Shown: one piece after another, positions 38,117 through 46,641 of the stretch
Layout of the letters: each line of letters begins with the position of its first letter
How positions within the stretch are numbered: position 1 is the first letter of the stretch
The notes under the pieces: generated by a model
Told to the model about the DNA's origin: nothing
Databases searched by the model: none
The model's input: only the letters and a program-made list of their open reading frames with translations
NCBI GenBank assembly: GCA_024403335.1
Contig: JAKSSA010000002.1
Location: 19,656-83,655 of the forward strand
DNA from: Lachnospiraceae bacterium
GTDB taxonomy: Bacteria > Bacillota > Clostridia > Lachnospirales > Lachnospiraceae
DNA: 64,000 bases
Direction: 5' to 3'
Made by a program: the position numbers and the translations under genes

Positions 38117-38145
38117 TTGACAAATAATATCACTTGTTTTATCAT
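38117..38145 (+). promoter_or_regulatory. promoter of the GGDEF-RHH gene
   Basis: TTGACA (38117-38122) and TATCAT (38140-38145), spacer 17. The gap 37843-38180 holds this, the divergent promoter at 37915-37970 and nothing else I can name. Confidence 0.8.
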
Positions 38146-38180
38146 CAGTGCATAACAAAAAAAGTTAAGGAGGACTGAAA

Positions 38181-38837
38181 ATGTCAAGTCAAAAAAAGGA
38201 ACATCATTCAATAGTAGACAATGCATTAGGAACAAATGAAGGAGCAGGTTTTGAGGAAACTCTCACATCTTATCTTTCAGCTGCAAATGCAGAAATCGGC
38301 GATAATATTCACCTCGTATTAATTGATTTAGATCACTTTATGGAAGTAAACAACAAATTCGGTTTTGATGAAGGTGATCATATTCTTATTGAAACAGGTA
38401 AGCACCTTAAGAAGTATGCTGAAGAAAACGGCGGCGAGTTCTTCCGCATAAGCGGCGATGAGTTCGGTATTATTTTCAAAGGTTCCATGGAAAAAGAAGA
38501 TGTATTTTTATTAATGGAAGACATGAGAAAAAATTACGACCAGAAAACTCCCGATGGTGCAAATTGTACTATCTGCATCGGAATATCTACTGCGTTTGAA
38601 AACGCCAATCGTTTCCAGGAGCTTTTCAGAATGGCAGAAAGTGCCATGTTCCGTTCTAAATACAACGGAAGAAACAAAGTGGCTTTAGCTAAAGAAGAAA
38701 AAATGATTCCTAAAACCTCCCACTATACACAGGATCAGCTCAAAAGACTTACCGAGCTTGCAAAGCGTGAAGGTGTTGGAGAAGCAATCCTTTTAAGAGA
38801 AGCTATGGACATGCTTTTAAAAAAATATGATATCTGA
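38181..38837 (+). CDS. GGDEF domain fused to a C-terminal ribbon-helix-helix domain
   Basis: 218 aa, soluble. A GGDEF-fold domain (about 20-170) has LVLIDLDHFMEVNNKFG and the active-site loop as SGDEF (residues 91-95), a first-Gly to Ser variant that is catalytic in some enzymes. No RxxD inhibitory site. Residues 179-218 (SHYTQDQLKRLTELAKREG, then EAILLREAMDMLLKKY) read as a CopG/Arc-type ribbon-helix-helix DNA-binding domain. This could be a c-di-GMP synthase that binds DNA, or a nucleotide-sensing repressor. Strong AAGGAGG, own promoter, divergent from the sensor-GGDEF gene, then a terminator, so a single-gene unit. Confidence 0.75.
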   Translation: MSSQKKEHHSIVDNALGTNEGAGFEETLTSYLSAANAEIGDNIHLVLIDLDHFMEVNNKFGFDEGDHILIETGKHLKKYAEENGGEFFRISGDEFGIIFKGSMEKEDVFLLMEDMRKNYDQKTPDGANCTICIGISTAFENANRFQELFRMAESAMFRSKYNGRNKVALAKEEKMIPKTSHYTQDQLKRLTELAKREGVGEAILLREAMDMLLKKYDI

Positions 38838-38870
38838 TAATACAATATCCGTAAGCATTATCTGACAATA

Positions 38871-38904
38871 AAAAAAGGATCCTTATCAGTAAGGTTCCTT
38901 TTTT
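38871..38904. terminator. bidirectional terminator between the GGDEF-RHH and HAD genes
   Basis: A-rich run, GGATCCTTA, loop TCAG, TAAGGTTCC, then T6; one mismatch in the stem. Serves both convergent genes. Confidence 0.85.
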
Positions 38905-38942
38905 GTTGTTATTGCAGTACCTGCAATTCCTTTTTCGCAACA

Positions 38943-39641
38943 CTAATTCAACTCTTTCACCTTGTCTGCCCAATACTTTTGCGGATGGTTTTCATTTACT
39001 AAATGGACATAATGAATATTCGAATTTATCGCACCATTAATATCACTGAAACGGCTGTCGCCATGCATAAGTGTTGCATTTCGGTCAAGTTTATGTTTAT
39101 TTATCAATACGTCAAAAAAAGCTTTTTCCGGTTTCATATACAAATGATCACTTGAAATAATCTGGTCTTCGGTTAATTTTTCAAGTTCAAACATTTCTAT
39201 TTCAGGCCAGGTATATGAACGCTGTGCATTACTTAATATATAAGTATGTTTTCCGTTTTTATTTAAAAGCTCAATATACTCTCTCACTCCCGGAAACAGT
39301 CTTATATACTCTCGTGAGGCCACTCTGAAAGCATATGAGAGTTCCTTTAACAGCTCATCATCTAAAATACCGTTTCCATATCTGTCAAAAAGTTCTCTGT
39401 AAACATCAATTATATCAATTTCAGGAAATTCACATTTAAGTTCTTCTTTAAGTTTTTCCCTGTATTTTTTATCAAGCTCAAAAAACTCTCTTCTGAAAAC
39501 AAAGTATTCCGGATGCTTAATTTTTCTTTTATCAAGCACCCTAAGCCATTTTTTCCAGGTCTTAGCGCAATGCTCATCTGTACGGACATCCACTAAAGTG
39601 CCGTAAAAATCAAATACATAATTTTGTATCACATTATCCAT
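38943..39641 (-). CDS. HAD superfamily hydrolase
   Basis: 232 aa with the four HAD motifs: DFYGTLVD near the N terminus (nucleophile Asp), LSNAQRS, the Lys in MKPEKAF, and HGDSRFSDINGA. A helical cap lies between motifs I and II (C1 type). Probably a small-molecule phosphatase; substrate not predictable. Weak ribosome binding site. Confidence 0.85.
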   Translation of the reverse strand: MDNVIQNYVFDFYGTLVDVRTDEHCAKTWKKWLRVLDKRKIKHPEYFVFRREFFELDKKYREKLKEELKCEFPEIDIIDVYRELFDRYGNGILDDELLKELSYAFRVASREYIRLFPGVREYIELLNKNGKHTYILSNAQRSYTWPEIEMFELEKLTEDQIISSDHLYMKPEKAFFDVLINKHKLDRNATLMHGDSRFSDINGAINSNIHYVHLVNENHPQKYWADKVKELN

Positions 39642-39750
39642 ATCTGCTTAAGCCTCACATATGAAATCATATTCTTCTGATAACTCATGCCTTTCAAACC
39701 AGGGTGAATCCGGTAATTAGTTTACGCCATTCAGATAAAATTAAAATCTT

Positions 39751-41211
39751 CTAATTATCAGCTCTCGAATAACCGTTTTTCATGTGTGCGCAGGCATTTT
39801 TAAGAAGATTGTTCAAAGCCTTTTCTGTTTCATTTTTTGCCATCGAAGCAAGTTCTTTGTTCGCTTCCTTGATAAGTTCAAAATTACCGCTTTCAATCAT
39901 CTTTTCATCATATTCCTGAATAATTCTGTGTCCCTGCGCTGCAACTGCCTTCTGGTACCTCTCAACTAACTGGATTGCCGAACCATAATGAGGATCAGCA
40001 AGTGCTCCTAAAAGTCTTTCTGACCAATAAAGATTCTCGGTTGAAACAGAAGCCTTAACATCGCTTAAATATGCCGGGAAGGAGTCTGTATTGGTATATA
40101 CAGGAAGTGCTGAATTAAAAGCATTTGAGGCAAAACATATCCATTCAACTGCTGCAATTTCTGAAGGAACATAATCGCGAATCTGCAAAATTGCCATAAC
40201 ATCTGTGCGGCTTATTCCTATTGGACGATACTTGCCCTTTTCAGTTGCAGTTGATGAATAAGGATTATACTGTGTTCCCTGATAATATGAAGAAAGAATA
40301 TACTTAACATCTTCAACTGTTATCTTCTTTTCAGGCACAAAGCTCCATGGAATATTATCACTTTCAGGAGTGAAATCAGCATTTTCTCCATCCCATTTAT
40401 AAGTTGTAGGATTGAAATATCTTCCCATATACCATGCACGAGGGGTATTGTAAACATGGTCTGAATCGTCATGACTTCCAAAAGCATCTCTTGGATTAAA
40501 CTTACCGTTTTCCATCGTCAAATCAAGGTGTCCTCGTTTAATAAGGTCCTTCAATCCTTCTGAGCACATGTTTTCTTTTTGTTCACCATATGCATCTTCA
40601 AAATCAAATCTGTCGAGTCCAAACTGATTGGGCATTACAACATATTCGTCATCTTTAACCTTTCTTGCAATAAAGTTATGGCCACCAATTGTTTCAAGCC
40701 ACCATATTTCATCTTTATCAGAAAATGCAATACCATTGCACTCATAAGTGCCATATTCCTTAAGGAGCTTTCCAAGTCTTATAACGCCTTCTCTTGCTGA
40801 CTTAATATAAGGTAAAACCAGAACTACCAAATCCTCTTCGCCAATACCACCGGGTACCTCCTTGTTTTTACCATCCTTTGGCTTTAAAACCACCAAAGGA
40901 TCGGCACCAAGTACTCTGGCATTGGTGGTAATGGTTTCAGTTGCGGTCATTGCTACATTTGCTGCATTAATTCCGCATGCGGCCCATGTTCCCTGAGTCG
41001 GTACTACATTAGGACATGCAGTATAGGACATGGGATTTTCAGGTAAAGTAATCTCCACATGGGAAATCTTGCTTTTATACTTTTTAGGCTGATCTTTTGG
41101 CTTGACTACTACCAGCTTTTTAGTATCATATCCGCCATCATCATTTCTTGCAATAAGTGTCGAACCATCATAACTTGCCTTTTTTCCTACAAGAATTGTT
41201 GTACATGCCAT
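39751..41211 (-). CDS. C69 family dipeptidase (PepDA type)
   Basis: 486-aa N-terminal-nucleophile hydrolase. The protein begins MACTTILVGKKASYDGSTLIARN, so Cys3 becomes the nucleophile after removal of two residues, as in Lactobacillus PepD. The conserved DGGYDTKKL, GIAFSDKDEIWWLETIGGHNFIA region and EKKITVEDVKYIL follow. Cytoplasmic, broad dipeptide hydrolysis for peptide nutrition. GAGAGG before the ATG. Monocistronic as far as I can see. Confidence 0.9.
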   Translation of the reverse strand: MACTTILVGKKASYDGSTLIARNDDGGYDTKKLVVVKPKDQPKKYKSKISHVEITLPENPMSYTACPNVVPTQGTWAACGINAANVAMTATETITTNARVLGADPLVVLKPKDGKNKEVPGGIGEEDLVVLVLPYIKSAREGVIRLGKLLKEYGTYECNGIAFSDKDEIWWLETIGGHNFIARKVKDDEYVVMPNQFGLDRFDFEDAYGEQKENMCSEGLKDLIKRGHLDLTMENGKFNPRDAFGSHDDSDHVYNTPRAWYMGRYFNPTTYKWDGENADFTPESDNIPWSFVPEKKITVEDVKYILSSYYQGTQYNPYSSTATEKGKYRPIGISRTDVMAILQIRDYVPSEIAAVEWICFASNAFNSALPVYTNTDSFPAYLSDVKASVSTENLYWSERLLGALADPHYGSAIQLVERYQKAVAAQGHRIIQEYDEKMIESGNFELIKEANKELASMAKNETEKALNNLLKNACAHMKNGYSRADN

Positions 41212-41362
41212 AGTAAAAACCTCTCTTTTTTCTTTATAAAATATTGCTGCTTTATTTCTTTTATTATTCTATTTTATTTATTATTCTGTTTCACAAATTG
41301 TTTCACAATTCATTTTGTTGCTCATTTCATACTTCTTCTCTGTTTTTCACACTTGTTTTTGT

Positions 41363-41481
41363 GTTTCATTCCATTTCGTATTCCATTTCACTTCGTGTTT
41401 CATTCCATTTCGTGCCTCATTCTACTTCGCATTTTATTTCACTTCGTGTTTTATTTCACTTCGTATTTCATCACATTTCAT
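41363..41481. repeat. 17-bp tandem repeat, seven copies
   Basis: Seven adjacent 17-base units (41363, 41380, 41397, 41414, 41431, 41448, 41465), consensus GTTTCATTCCATTTCGT with variants such as ATTTTATTTCACTTCGT. Units 1 and 3 are identical. The last unit runs into the stop codon of the EamA gene. A looser T-rich stretch with TTTCA-type motifs extends left to about 41285. Confidence 0.85.
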
Positions 41482-42443
41482 GTTTCATTTGCTTTGGATT
41501 TCTTCCCTGCTATGGGAAGCTGGGCAAAGATTATAGCAGTGAAAATAAGCAAACAGCCGAATAATTCATTTACACTAAGAGTCTGATTGAGAAAAACAAA
41601 GCCTGCAAGAACCGAGAAAACCGATTCAAGACTCATAAGCATTGAAGCTATAGTCGGATTAAAGTTGTTCTGTCCTATAATCTGAAGCGTATATGCTATG
41701 CCGCTTGAAAAAACCGCCGCGAAAAGAAGGGAACCCCAAGCGCTTTTATTGGTCAAAGCAGGCGACCAGTTAATAAAACCCTCAAAGGAATGTCCCCAAT
41801 CAAACCACACCATTGGAATAATTGTCAATACAGCGGTTGTAAGAAACTGAATGCAGGAAAGTCTTACATTGTCAACTTTTGGCGCAAAATAATCAATGCA
41901 AAGTATCTGTATTGCAAACATAAATGCACAAGCTATCAAAAGCAAATCTGCAGTTTTCAAATTCCAGGATTCAACAGCACAAAGCAAATACATACCGAAA
42001 AGTGCTATGGCAACGCCTACCCATACATTCCAACTACACATTTTCTTAAGAAAAATACTGAGAATTGGAATAATAAGAATATAAATTGCTGTCAAAAAGC
42101 CGGCCTTACCTGTTTCAGTGCCCATGTTTATGGCAACCTGCTGTAAATTACTTGCTATACATAAAGCTGTACCACAAAGAATACCGCCAATCCAAAGAAG
42201 TTTCTTTTCTTCTTTTGTTTCAGGCTTCTTTCCCGAAAGCTTTAACATATCAAGAACTTTAATAACAATAAGCAAAACCAAAGTTGCAATAAATGAACGA
42301 ATACAGTTAAAGCTGTAAGGTCCCATTATATCCCCGCCCGTTGACTGTGAAACAAAAGCTGTTCCCCAGATAACCGAAGCCGTAATCAGCGCAAGCACAT
42401 TCCATATGTGACTTGATTTGTTTTTTCTAAACATATCTTTCAT
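41478..42443 (-). CDS. EamA/DMT-family transporter
   Basis: 321-aa membrane protein with about ten helices in two EamA halves (starts near residues 14 and 165). WGTAFVSQSTGGDIMGPYSF is typical of the first half. The family exports amino acids or metabolites; substrate unknown. AAAGGA before the ATG. The 3' end merges into the 17-bp repeat array, and its last residues KKSKANET lie there. Confidence 0.85.
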   Translation of the reverse strand: MKDMFRKNKSSHIWNVLALITASVIWGTAFVSQSTGGDIMGPYSFNCIRSFIATLVLLIVIKVLDMLKLSGKKPETKEEKKLLWIGGILCGTALCIASNLQQVAINMGTETGKAGFLTAIYILIIPILSIFLKKMCSWNVWVGVAIALFGMYLLCAVESWNLKTADLLLIACAFMFAIQILCIDYFAPKVDNVRLSCIQFLTTAVLTIIPMVWFDWGHSFEGFINWSPALTNKSAWGSLLFAAVFSSGIAYTLQIIGQNNFNPTIASMLMSLESVFSVLAGFVFLNQTLSVNELFGCLLIFTAIIFAQLPIAGKKSKANET

Positions 42444-42597
42444 AACCTGTTCCTTTATCCATTACTTCATTAATCGGTTATTTTACCAAGTAAAGAACAA
42501 AAAAGCAATTTATATCGCATTGTCAATAATTATTTGCATTAATATATTGATAAGTAAAAAGATAATTAATATTTCCATGAATAAAAAGAAAAAATAT

Positions 42598-42626
42598 TTG
42601 AGTATTTATTCAAATAATGCTAAAAT
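42598..42626 (+). promoter_or_regulatory. promoter of azlCD
   Basis: TTGAGT (42598-42603) and TAAAAT (42621-42626), spacer 17; leader about 27 bases. Confidence 0.75.
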
Positions 42627-42658
42627 CCTTGTAATTTTCAAACAATACAGGATTATTT

Positions 42659-43363
42659 ATGAATAAAGAATTTAAACAGGGAATAAAAGATGGTATCCCC
42701 ATAGCTTTAGGATATTTCGCAGTAAGCTTTAGTTTAGGAATCATGGCAATAAAAGGCGGAATTTCCGTTTTTCAAAGTGGGCTCATGAGCTTAACTAATG
42801 TTACAAGCGCAGGACAATTTGCAGGAATAAAAATCATTATTGCCGCAGGCACAATAGTTGAAATGATAATGACTCAGTTTATTATCAATTTAAGATATGC
42901 TTTGATGAGTCTTTCCCTTTCGCAAAAATTAGTTGAGGGCACAACACTTTGGCAAAGACTCATAATCGCCTTCGCTAATACTGACGAAATTTTCGCAGTG
43001 GCAATGGCTCACACAAAGAATGTCACCTTTCCTTACATGCTTGGTTTACAGTCACTCCCCGTTTTCGGATGGACTTTAGGCACTGTACTTGGCTGTATAG
43101 CTGCTGAATTAATGCCTAAGTCAGTAAGCGTTGCAATGTCAGTAGCACTTTATGGTATGTTTATCGCAATTGTTTTTCCGGTTGCTAAAAAATCCAAGCC
43201 CGTACTTTTTGTAGCTGCAGTTGCAGTATTAATTAGCTGTCTTCTTTTTTATGTACCGTTTTTAAGCTTTATATCTGATGGTATCGGAATTATTATCTCA
43301 ACAGTTATAGCAGCTGCATTAGGTGCATTTATCTTCCCTGTTAAGGAAGGAGGCAAAGAATGA
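42659..43363 (+). CDS. azlC: AzlC-family branched-chain amino acid exporter, large subunit
   Basis: 234-aa membrane protein with about seven helices. The N-terminal GIPIALGYFAVSFSLGIMAIKGG and the FANTDEIFAVAMAH region are characteristic. With AzlD it exports branched-chain amino acids or related compounds. Overlaps azlD by four bases. Ribosome binding site AGGA is modest. Confidence 0.9.
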   Translation: MNKEFKQGIKDGIPIALGYFAVSFSLGIMAIKGGISVFQSGLMSLTNVTSAGQFAGIKIIIAAGTIVEMIMTQFIINLRYALMSLSLSQKLVEGTTLWQRLIIAFANTDEIFAVAMAHTKNVTFPYMLGLQSLPVFGWTLGTVLGCIAAELMPKSVSVAMSVALYGMFIAIVFPVAKKSKPVLFVAAVAVLISCLLFYVPFLSFISDGIGIIISTVIAAALGAFIFPVKEGGKE

Positions 43364-43656
43364 TTTATGTTTATATCGCCACCATGGCAATCACTACTTA
43401 TTTAATAAGAATGCTTCCACTGGTAGTTTTCAAAAATAAAATAGAGAATCGCTTCATAAAATCCTTTCTCTATTATGTGCCATATGCCTGCTTAATGGCT
43501 ATGACCTTTCCTGCCATTTTATATGCAACTGACAATATGCTCACCGCTTTCATCGGAACTATTGTCGCAATTATTCTCTCACTTTTAAACTGTGGTTTGG
43601 TTGTTGTTGCCATAGCTGCATGTCTTGCAGTATTTATTGCATCACTCATATTATAG
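43360..43656 (+). CDS. azlD: AzlD-family exporter, small subunit
   Basis: 98 aa with three to four helices; MAITTYLIRMLPLVVFKNKIENRF and FLYYVPYACLMAMTFPA are typical. Strong AAGGAGG inside the azlC end. Needed with AzlC for export. Confidence 0.9.
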   Translation: MIYVYIATMAITTYLIRMLPLVVFKNKIENRFIKSFLYYVPYACLMAMTFPAILYATDNMLTAFIGTIVAIILSLLNCGLVVVAIAACLAVFIASLIL

Positions 43657-43677
43657 GCATTCTTAAAATATAAGTAA

Positions 43678-43735
43678 TTGTAAACTTTTCAATTTTTCAT
43701 GTAATTGTAAACTTTTCATTTTTTCTTGTTTACAA
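43678..43735 (+). promoter_or_regulatory. BirA (biotin repressor) operator, with an extra half-site
   Basis: TTGTAAAC (43705-43712) and its inverse GTTTACAA (43728-43735) are separated by 15 bases, the form of the Firmicutes BirA operator. A further TTGTAAAC copy at 43678-43685 lies 27 bases upstream. The right half overlaps the promoter -35 box, so occupancy would block transcription. Confidence 0.85.
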
Positions 43736-43757
43736 TTTAACAAATATGTGTTACATT
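43729..43757 (+). promoter_or_regulatory. promoter of birA-bioY
   Basis: TTTACA (43729-43734) and TACATT (43752-43757), spacer 17. The predicted start falls in the left arm of a 9-bp hairpin CTCCTCGGA/TCCGAGGAG (43759-43782), whose right arm includes the birA ribosome binding site. Confidence 0.6.
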
Positions 43758-43787
43758 ACTCCTCGGATATATTTCCGAGGAGTTTTT

Positions 43788-44777
43788 ATGCGCATAAAAG
43801 AAAACATTTTATTAATTCTGGAAGAAAACAAAGGTAATCCGATTTCAGGCGAAGAAATTGCCGAAAAAATCGGTTGTACCAGGGCCGGTGTCTGGAAAGC
43901 CATCAAGCAGCTTCAAAATGACGGCTATTCCATAGATGCAGTAAGCAATAAGGGTTACACTCTCAAAGTGTCAGGTGATATTCTCTCTGAATCCTTTATT
44001 TCAAAAAAAATAGAGGAGGCAGGCTATAATTTAAAAGTTATCTGTGAAGAAAAAACAGATTCAACAAATGAATATGCAAAAAGATTATCTTCTGAGTTTC
44101 AGAATGATGACCTTCTTATAGTTTCTGCCGAACAAACAGCCGGAAAAGGACGAAAAGGCAGATCCTTCTATTCTCCTTCTGATACAGGAGTTTATTTTTC
44201 GTTGCTTTTACACCCGAACTGTTCTCCTGAAGAGGCAACCAATCTTACAACTCTTGCCGTAACTGCCGAGGCAGTAGCACTTGAAAAGATAACAGGATAT
44301 AAAACCGAGATTAAGTGGGTAAATGATATAAGAATTCGCAACAAAAAAATATCAGGAATTCTCACAGAAGGTTCAACCTCTTTTGAAGACGGAAAGATGA
44401 ATTATGTTGTTATAGGAATCGGTGTCAATCTTTACGAACCGGAAGCAGGTTTTCCCGAAGATATAAAGGACATAGCCGGAGCTGTATTTGAAGATTCCGT
44501 TCAGAGAGAAAACATTCGTAATCTTGTTGTTTCCGAAATAGTAATTCGTTTGCTTGATTACTACAATTCCTTTAATAAAAGAACATATCTTAAAGATTAT
44601 GAGAGTCGTTGTTTTGTTATCGGAAAAAATGTCACCATAATTTCTTCTTCGCATGAAGCAATAAACGATGAAGAAGTATTTGTACTTGGAATTGATAAAG
44701 ATTGTCATCTCCATGTCAGACATTCAGACGGTCACGAGTCTTTTCTCTCAAGTGGTGAGATAAGTGTGAGAATATAA
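43788..44777 (+). CDS. birA: bifunctional biotin protein ligase / biotin operon repressor
   Basis: 329 aa. N-terminal winged-helix DNA-binding domain (about 1-60, with ISGEEIAEKIGCTRAGVWKAI), central ligase domain with the biotinyl-AMP loop AGKGRKGRSF and KWVNDI, and a C-terminal SH3-like domain. It attaches biotin to carboxylase carrier proteins and, as biotinyl-AMP-bound dimer, represses biotin genes. I start at ATG 43788 (MRIKEN) after GAGGAG; the longer in-frame reading covers the promoter. The operator upstream indicates autoregulation, with bioY as the likely co-regulated gene. Confidence 0.95.
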   Translation: MRIKENILLILEENKGNPISGEEIAEKIGCTRAGVWKAIKQLQNDGYSIDAVSNKGYTLKVSGDILSESFISKKIEEAGYNLKVICEEKTDSTNEYAKRLSSEFQNDDLLIVSAEQTAGKGRKGRSFYSPSDTGVYFSLLLHPNCSPEEATNLTTLAVTAEAVALEKITGYKTEIKWVNDIRIRNKKISGILTEGSTSFEDGKMNYVVIGIGVNLYEPEAGFPEDIKDIAGAVFEDSVQRENIRNLVVSEIVIRLLDYYNSFNKRTYLKDYESRCFVIGKNVTIISSSHEAINDEEVFVLGIDKDCHLHVRHSDGHESFLSSGEISVRI

Positions 44778-44868
44778 TAATACAGAGTTAATAAAATCAG
44801 ATATCAAGATAAATAAAGAAAAATAAAGAATAAAAACACAAAAATAAAATCAATAAAAAGGTAATAAT

Positions 44869-45429
44869 ATGAAAAAAAATATGACTTATAATATGGTTGT
44901 TATTGCCATGTTTGCTGCGATATTAAGTATCATCGCACCCTTCTCAGTACCTATTGGTCCGATTCCCATTTCACTCGCAACATTGATCGTAATGATCATC
45001 GGTATTTCACTCGGACTTGTAAGAGGTTTAGCAGTTGTAGGTATCTATTTGTTGCTTGGTTTGGTAGGCGTACCTGTTTTTTCAAACTGGGGAGCAGGTG
45101 CGGCAAAGCTTTTAGGTCCCACAGGTGGTTTCCTTATCGGATATCTTTTCCTGGTAGCTTTAACCGGTTTATTTGCAGGAATTGCAAAAAAGGCTTCTTC
45201 AAAAGTTATGTACTATGTTTTGCTCGCAGCCGGAATGATTATCGGTACAATTTTGCTTTATTTCTTCGGTACGGTATGGTTCCTTATCCTTCTTGAAGAC
45301 AGAACTTTATCTGCTGCTTTAAGTGCCTGCGTAATACCTTTCTTACCGGGTGATGCACTCAAATGTATAGTTGCAGCATTGGTTGGTCCTGCACTTGCTA
45401 AGGTTGTCAAAAGATATCAGAAACAGTAA
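44869..45429 (+). CDS. bioY: biotin transporter BioY (substrate-binding S component)
   Basis: 186-aa membrane protein with about six helices. Segments FSVPIGPIPISLATL and GPTGGFLIGYLF are BioY signatures. It captures biotin, using a shared ECF energy module encoded elsewhere. 91 bases after birA on the same strand without an obvious terminator between, so likely co-transcribed and biotin-regulated. No biotin synthesis genes are in the window, which suggests scavenging. Confidence 0.95.
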   Translation: MKKNMTYNMVVIAMFAAILSIIAPFSVPIGPIPISLATLIVMIIGISLGLVRGLAVVGIYLLLGLVGVPVFSNWGAGAAKLLGPTGGFLIGYLFLVALTGLFAGIAKKASSKVMYYVLLAAGMIIGTILLYFFGTVWFLILLEDRTLSAALSACVIPFLPGDALKCIVAALVGPALAKVVKRYQKQ

Positions 45430-45444
45430 AAATCAAATAATCCT

Positions 45445-45484
45445 GTTGTCAGCACTCTTCCATTTTTTCAATTGTGCTGACAAC
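45445..45484. repeat. 11-bp perfect inverted repeat over the 3' end of the Hpt gene
   Basis: GTTGTCAGCAC (45445-45455) and GTGCTGACAAC (45474-45484), loop of 18. It includes the last codons and stop of the Hpt gene and begins 16 bases after the bioY stop. There is no immediate T tract on either strand, so it is not a classic terminator, though it may stabilise or end convergent transcripts. Confidence 0.6.
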
Positions 45485-45805
45485 GAGGTTATAAGCTTTC
45501 TTTACATCAGATATAATATCCGAAAGGTCAAATGTCGGATTTCCGTCTCTTAATGCTTCACAAAGAATGTTGTTTGCTTTAAAAAGAGTAGTCAATCCAA
45601 GGCTCAAGCACATTCCTTTCAAACTGTGTGAAGCTAAAAATGCGGCATTGTAATCCTCTTCTTCAATTAACTTAAGCATTTTCTCATAGTCAGTTGATGT
45701 CAAAAACTTTTTACAGAATTTAACTATTGACTTGTCGCTTCTTAATCTTCTAAAAGTGTCTTCATAATCTCCGCCCATAATTTCATAGCAAGCCTGTACA
45801 GTCAT
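45449..45805 (-). CDS. stand-alone Hpt (histidine phosphotransfer) domain protein
   Basis: 118-aa helical protein. The phosphorylatable His60 sits in FLASHSLKGMCLSLGL, the usual HxxKG context. It would relay phosphate between a hybrid kinase and a response regulator, neither of which is in the window. I choose the ATG at 45805 with GAGGTG ahead; a GTG two codons earlier overlaps that site. Confidence 0.8.
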   Translation of the reverse strand: MTVQACYEIMGGDYEDTFRRLRSDKSIVKFCKKFLTSTDYEKMLKLIEEEDYNAAFLASHSLKGMCLSLGLTTLFKANNILCEALRDGNPTFDLSDIISDVKKAYNLVVSTIEKMEEC

Positions 45806-45944
45806 ACTCACCTCATATAATATATTTAACCTTCTGCCATTATTGTTTAGTCATTAATGATGTTCAATGTTCAGTCGTTCAATTTGCTTAGCCGATAATA
45901 CTGCCAAGCCCTTCATTTTCTTAACCGTTGTAATTACTCTGTCA

Positions 45945-46559
45945 CTACTTATTTAATATTTCAAATTCCTTGCCTGACGATTTAATAATTCCCTCATCAT
46001 TCATTCTTTTAATTTCACGCATCATTGCACTTCTGTCAACTGAAAGATAATTTGCCAACCTGGAAAGAGTCATTGGTACGGTAAAAGCACTAGTTCCAAG
46101 CAATTCCTCCTGGTTTCTTAAATAAAGCATAATCTTTTCCCTAATAGAATGCTGCCCAAGTATATTTGTATGAAAAGACAAAGTTTGTGCTCTGCGGGCT
46201 GTCATTATCAAAAGTTCACGAACCAGCTCTGCATGATTTTCGCAATTATGTCTGCAATTAAACAAAACATTCTTAAAATTAATAAAATCAACCGAACAGT
46301 CGCTGTCAGCGATAACATAAAACAACTGTGATACCGCAGGCATCATCAGATATTCCCCAAAGCAGTCGTCCTTACCAAGAAATTCAAGAATATATTCATG
46401 TCCAGATACATCTGTAGTAGAAACATGTGCCTCTCCTGACAACAAAACGCCAACTCTTCCGTTATTATCACCCATTACAAGAATAGTTTCACCCTTAATA
46501 AAATTAGCAGTTACTCTTGATACGCAACCGCCATGTTCAATACCATTATTTACTTTCAT
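45945..46559 (-). CDS. Crp/Fnr-family transcription regulator
   Basis: 204 aa. N-terminal cyclic-nucleotide-type beta-roll (about 20-110, FIKGETILVMGDNNGRVGVLLSGEA), dimerisation helix, and C-terminal winged helix (about 145-200, TLSRLANYLSVDRSAMMREIKRM). Five cysteines are scattered but do not form the standard FNR cluster motif, so the effector is open. Divergent from the hydrogenase genes across 179 bases that contain a 16-bp dyad; it probably controls them and perhaps itself. Confidence 0.85.
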   Translation of the reverse strand: MKVNNGIEHGGCVSRVTANFIKGETILVMGDNNGRVGVLLSGEAHVSTTDVSGHEYILEFLGKDDCFGEYLMMPAVSQLFYVIADSDCSVDFINFKNVLFNCRHNCENHAELVRELLIMTARRAQTLSFHTNILGQHSIREKIMLYLRNQEELLGTSAFTVPMTLSRLANYLSVDRSAMMREIKRMNDEGIIKSSGKEFEILNK

Positions 46560-46595
46560 TAAGCCTTTCTTCCTATTATTATCAATATCTCGATA

Positions 46596-46624
46596 ATTAT
46601 ATTATAAAACTAATAAAAAGTCTA
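46596..46624 (-). promoter_or_regulatory. promoter of the Crp/Fnr gene
   Basis: TAGACT (46624-46619) and TATAAT (46601-46596), spacer 17, on the minus strand. Confidence 0.6.
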
Positions 46625-46641
46625 TACAAATAATCTCTTTT

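Noticed and set aside
41281..41490. Regular repeats that might be a CRISPR array
   Set aside because: Units abut each other without unique spacers, are only 17 bases long, and no cas genes are near.
43759..43782. Terminator before birA
   Set aside because: A good hairpin with five T follows, but the predicted start lies in its left arm and the right arm is the ribosome binding site, so the RNA probably cannot form it.
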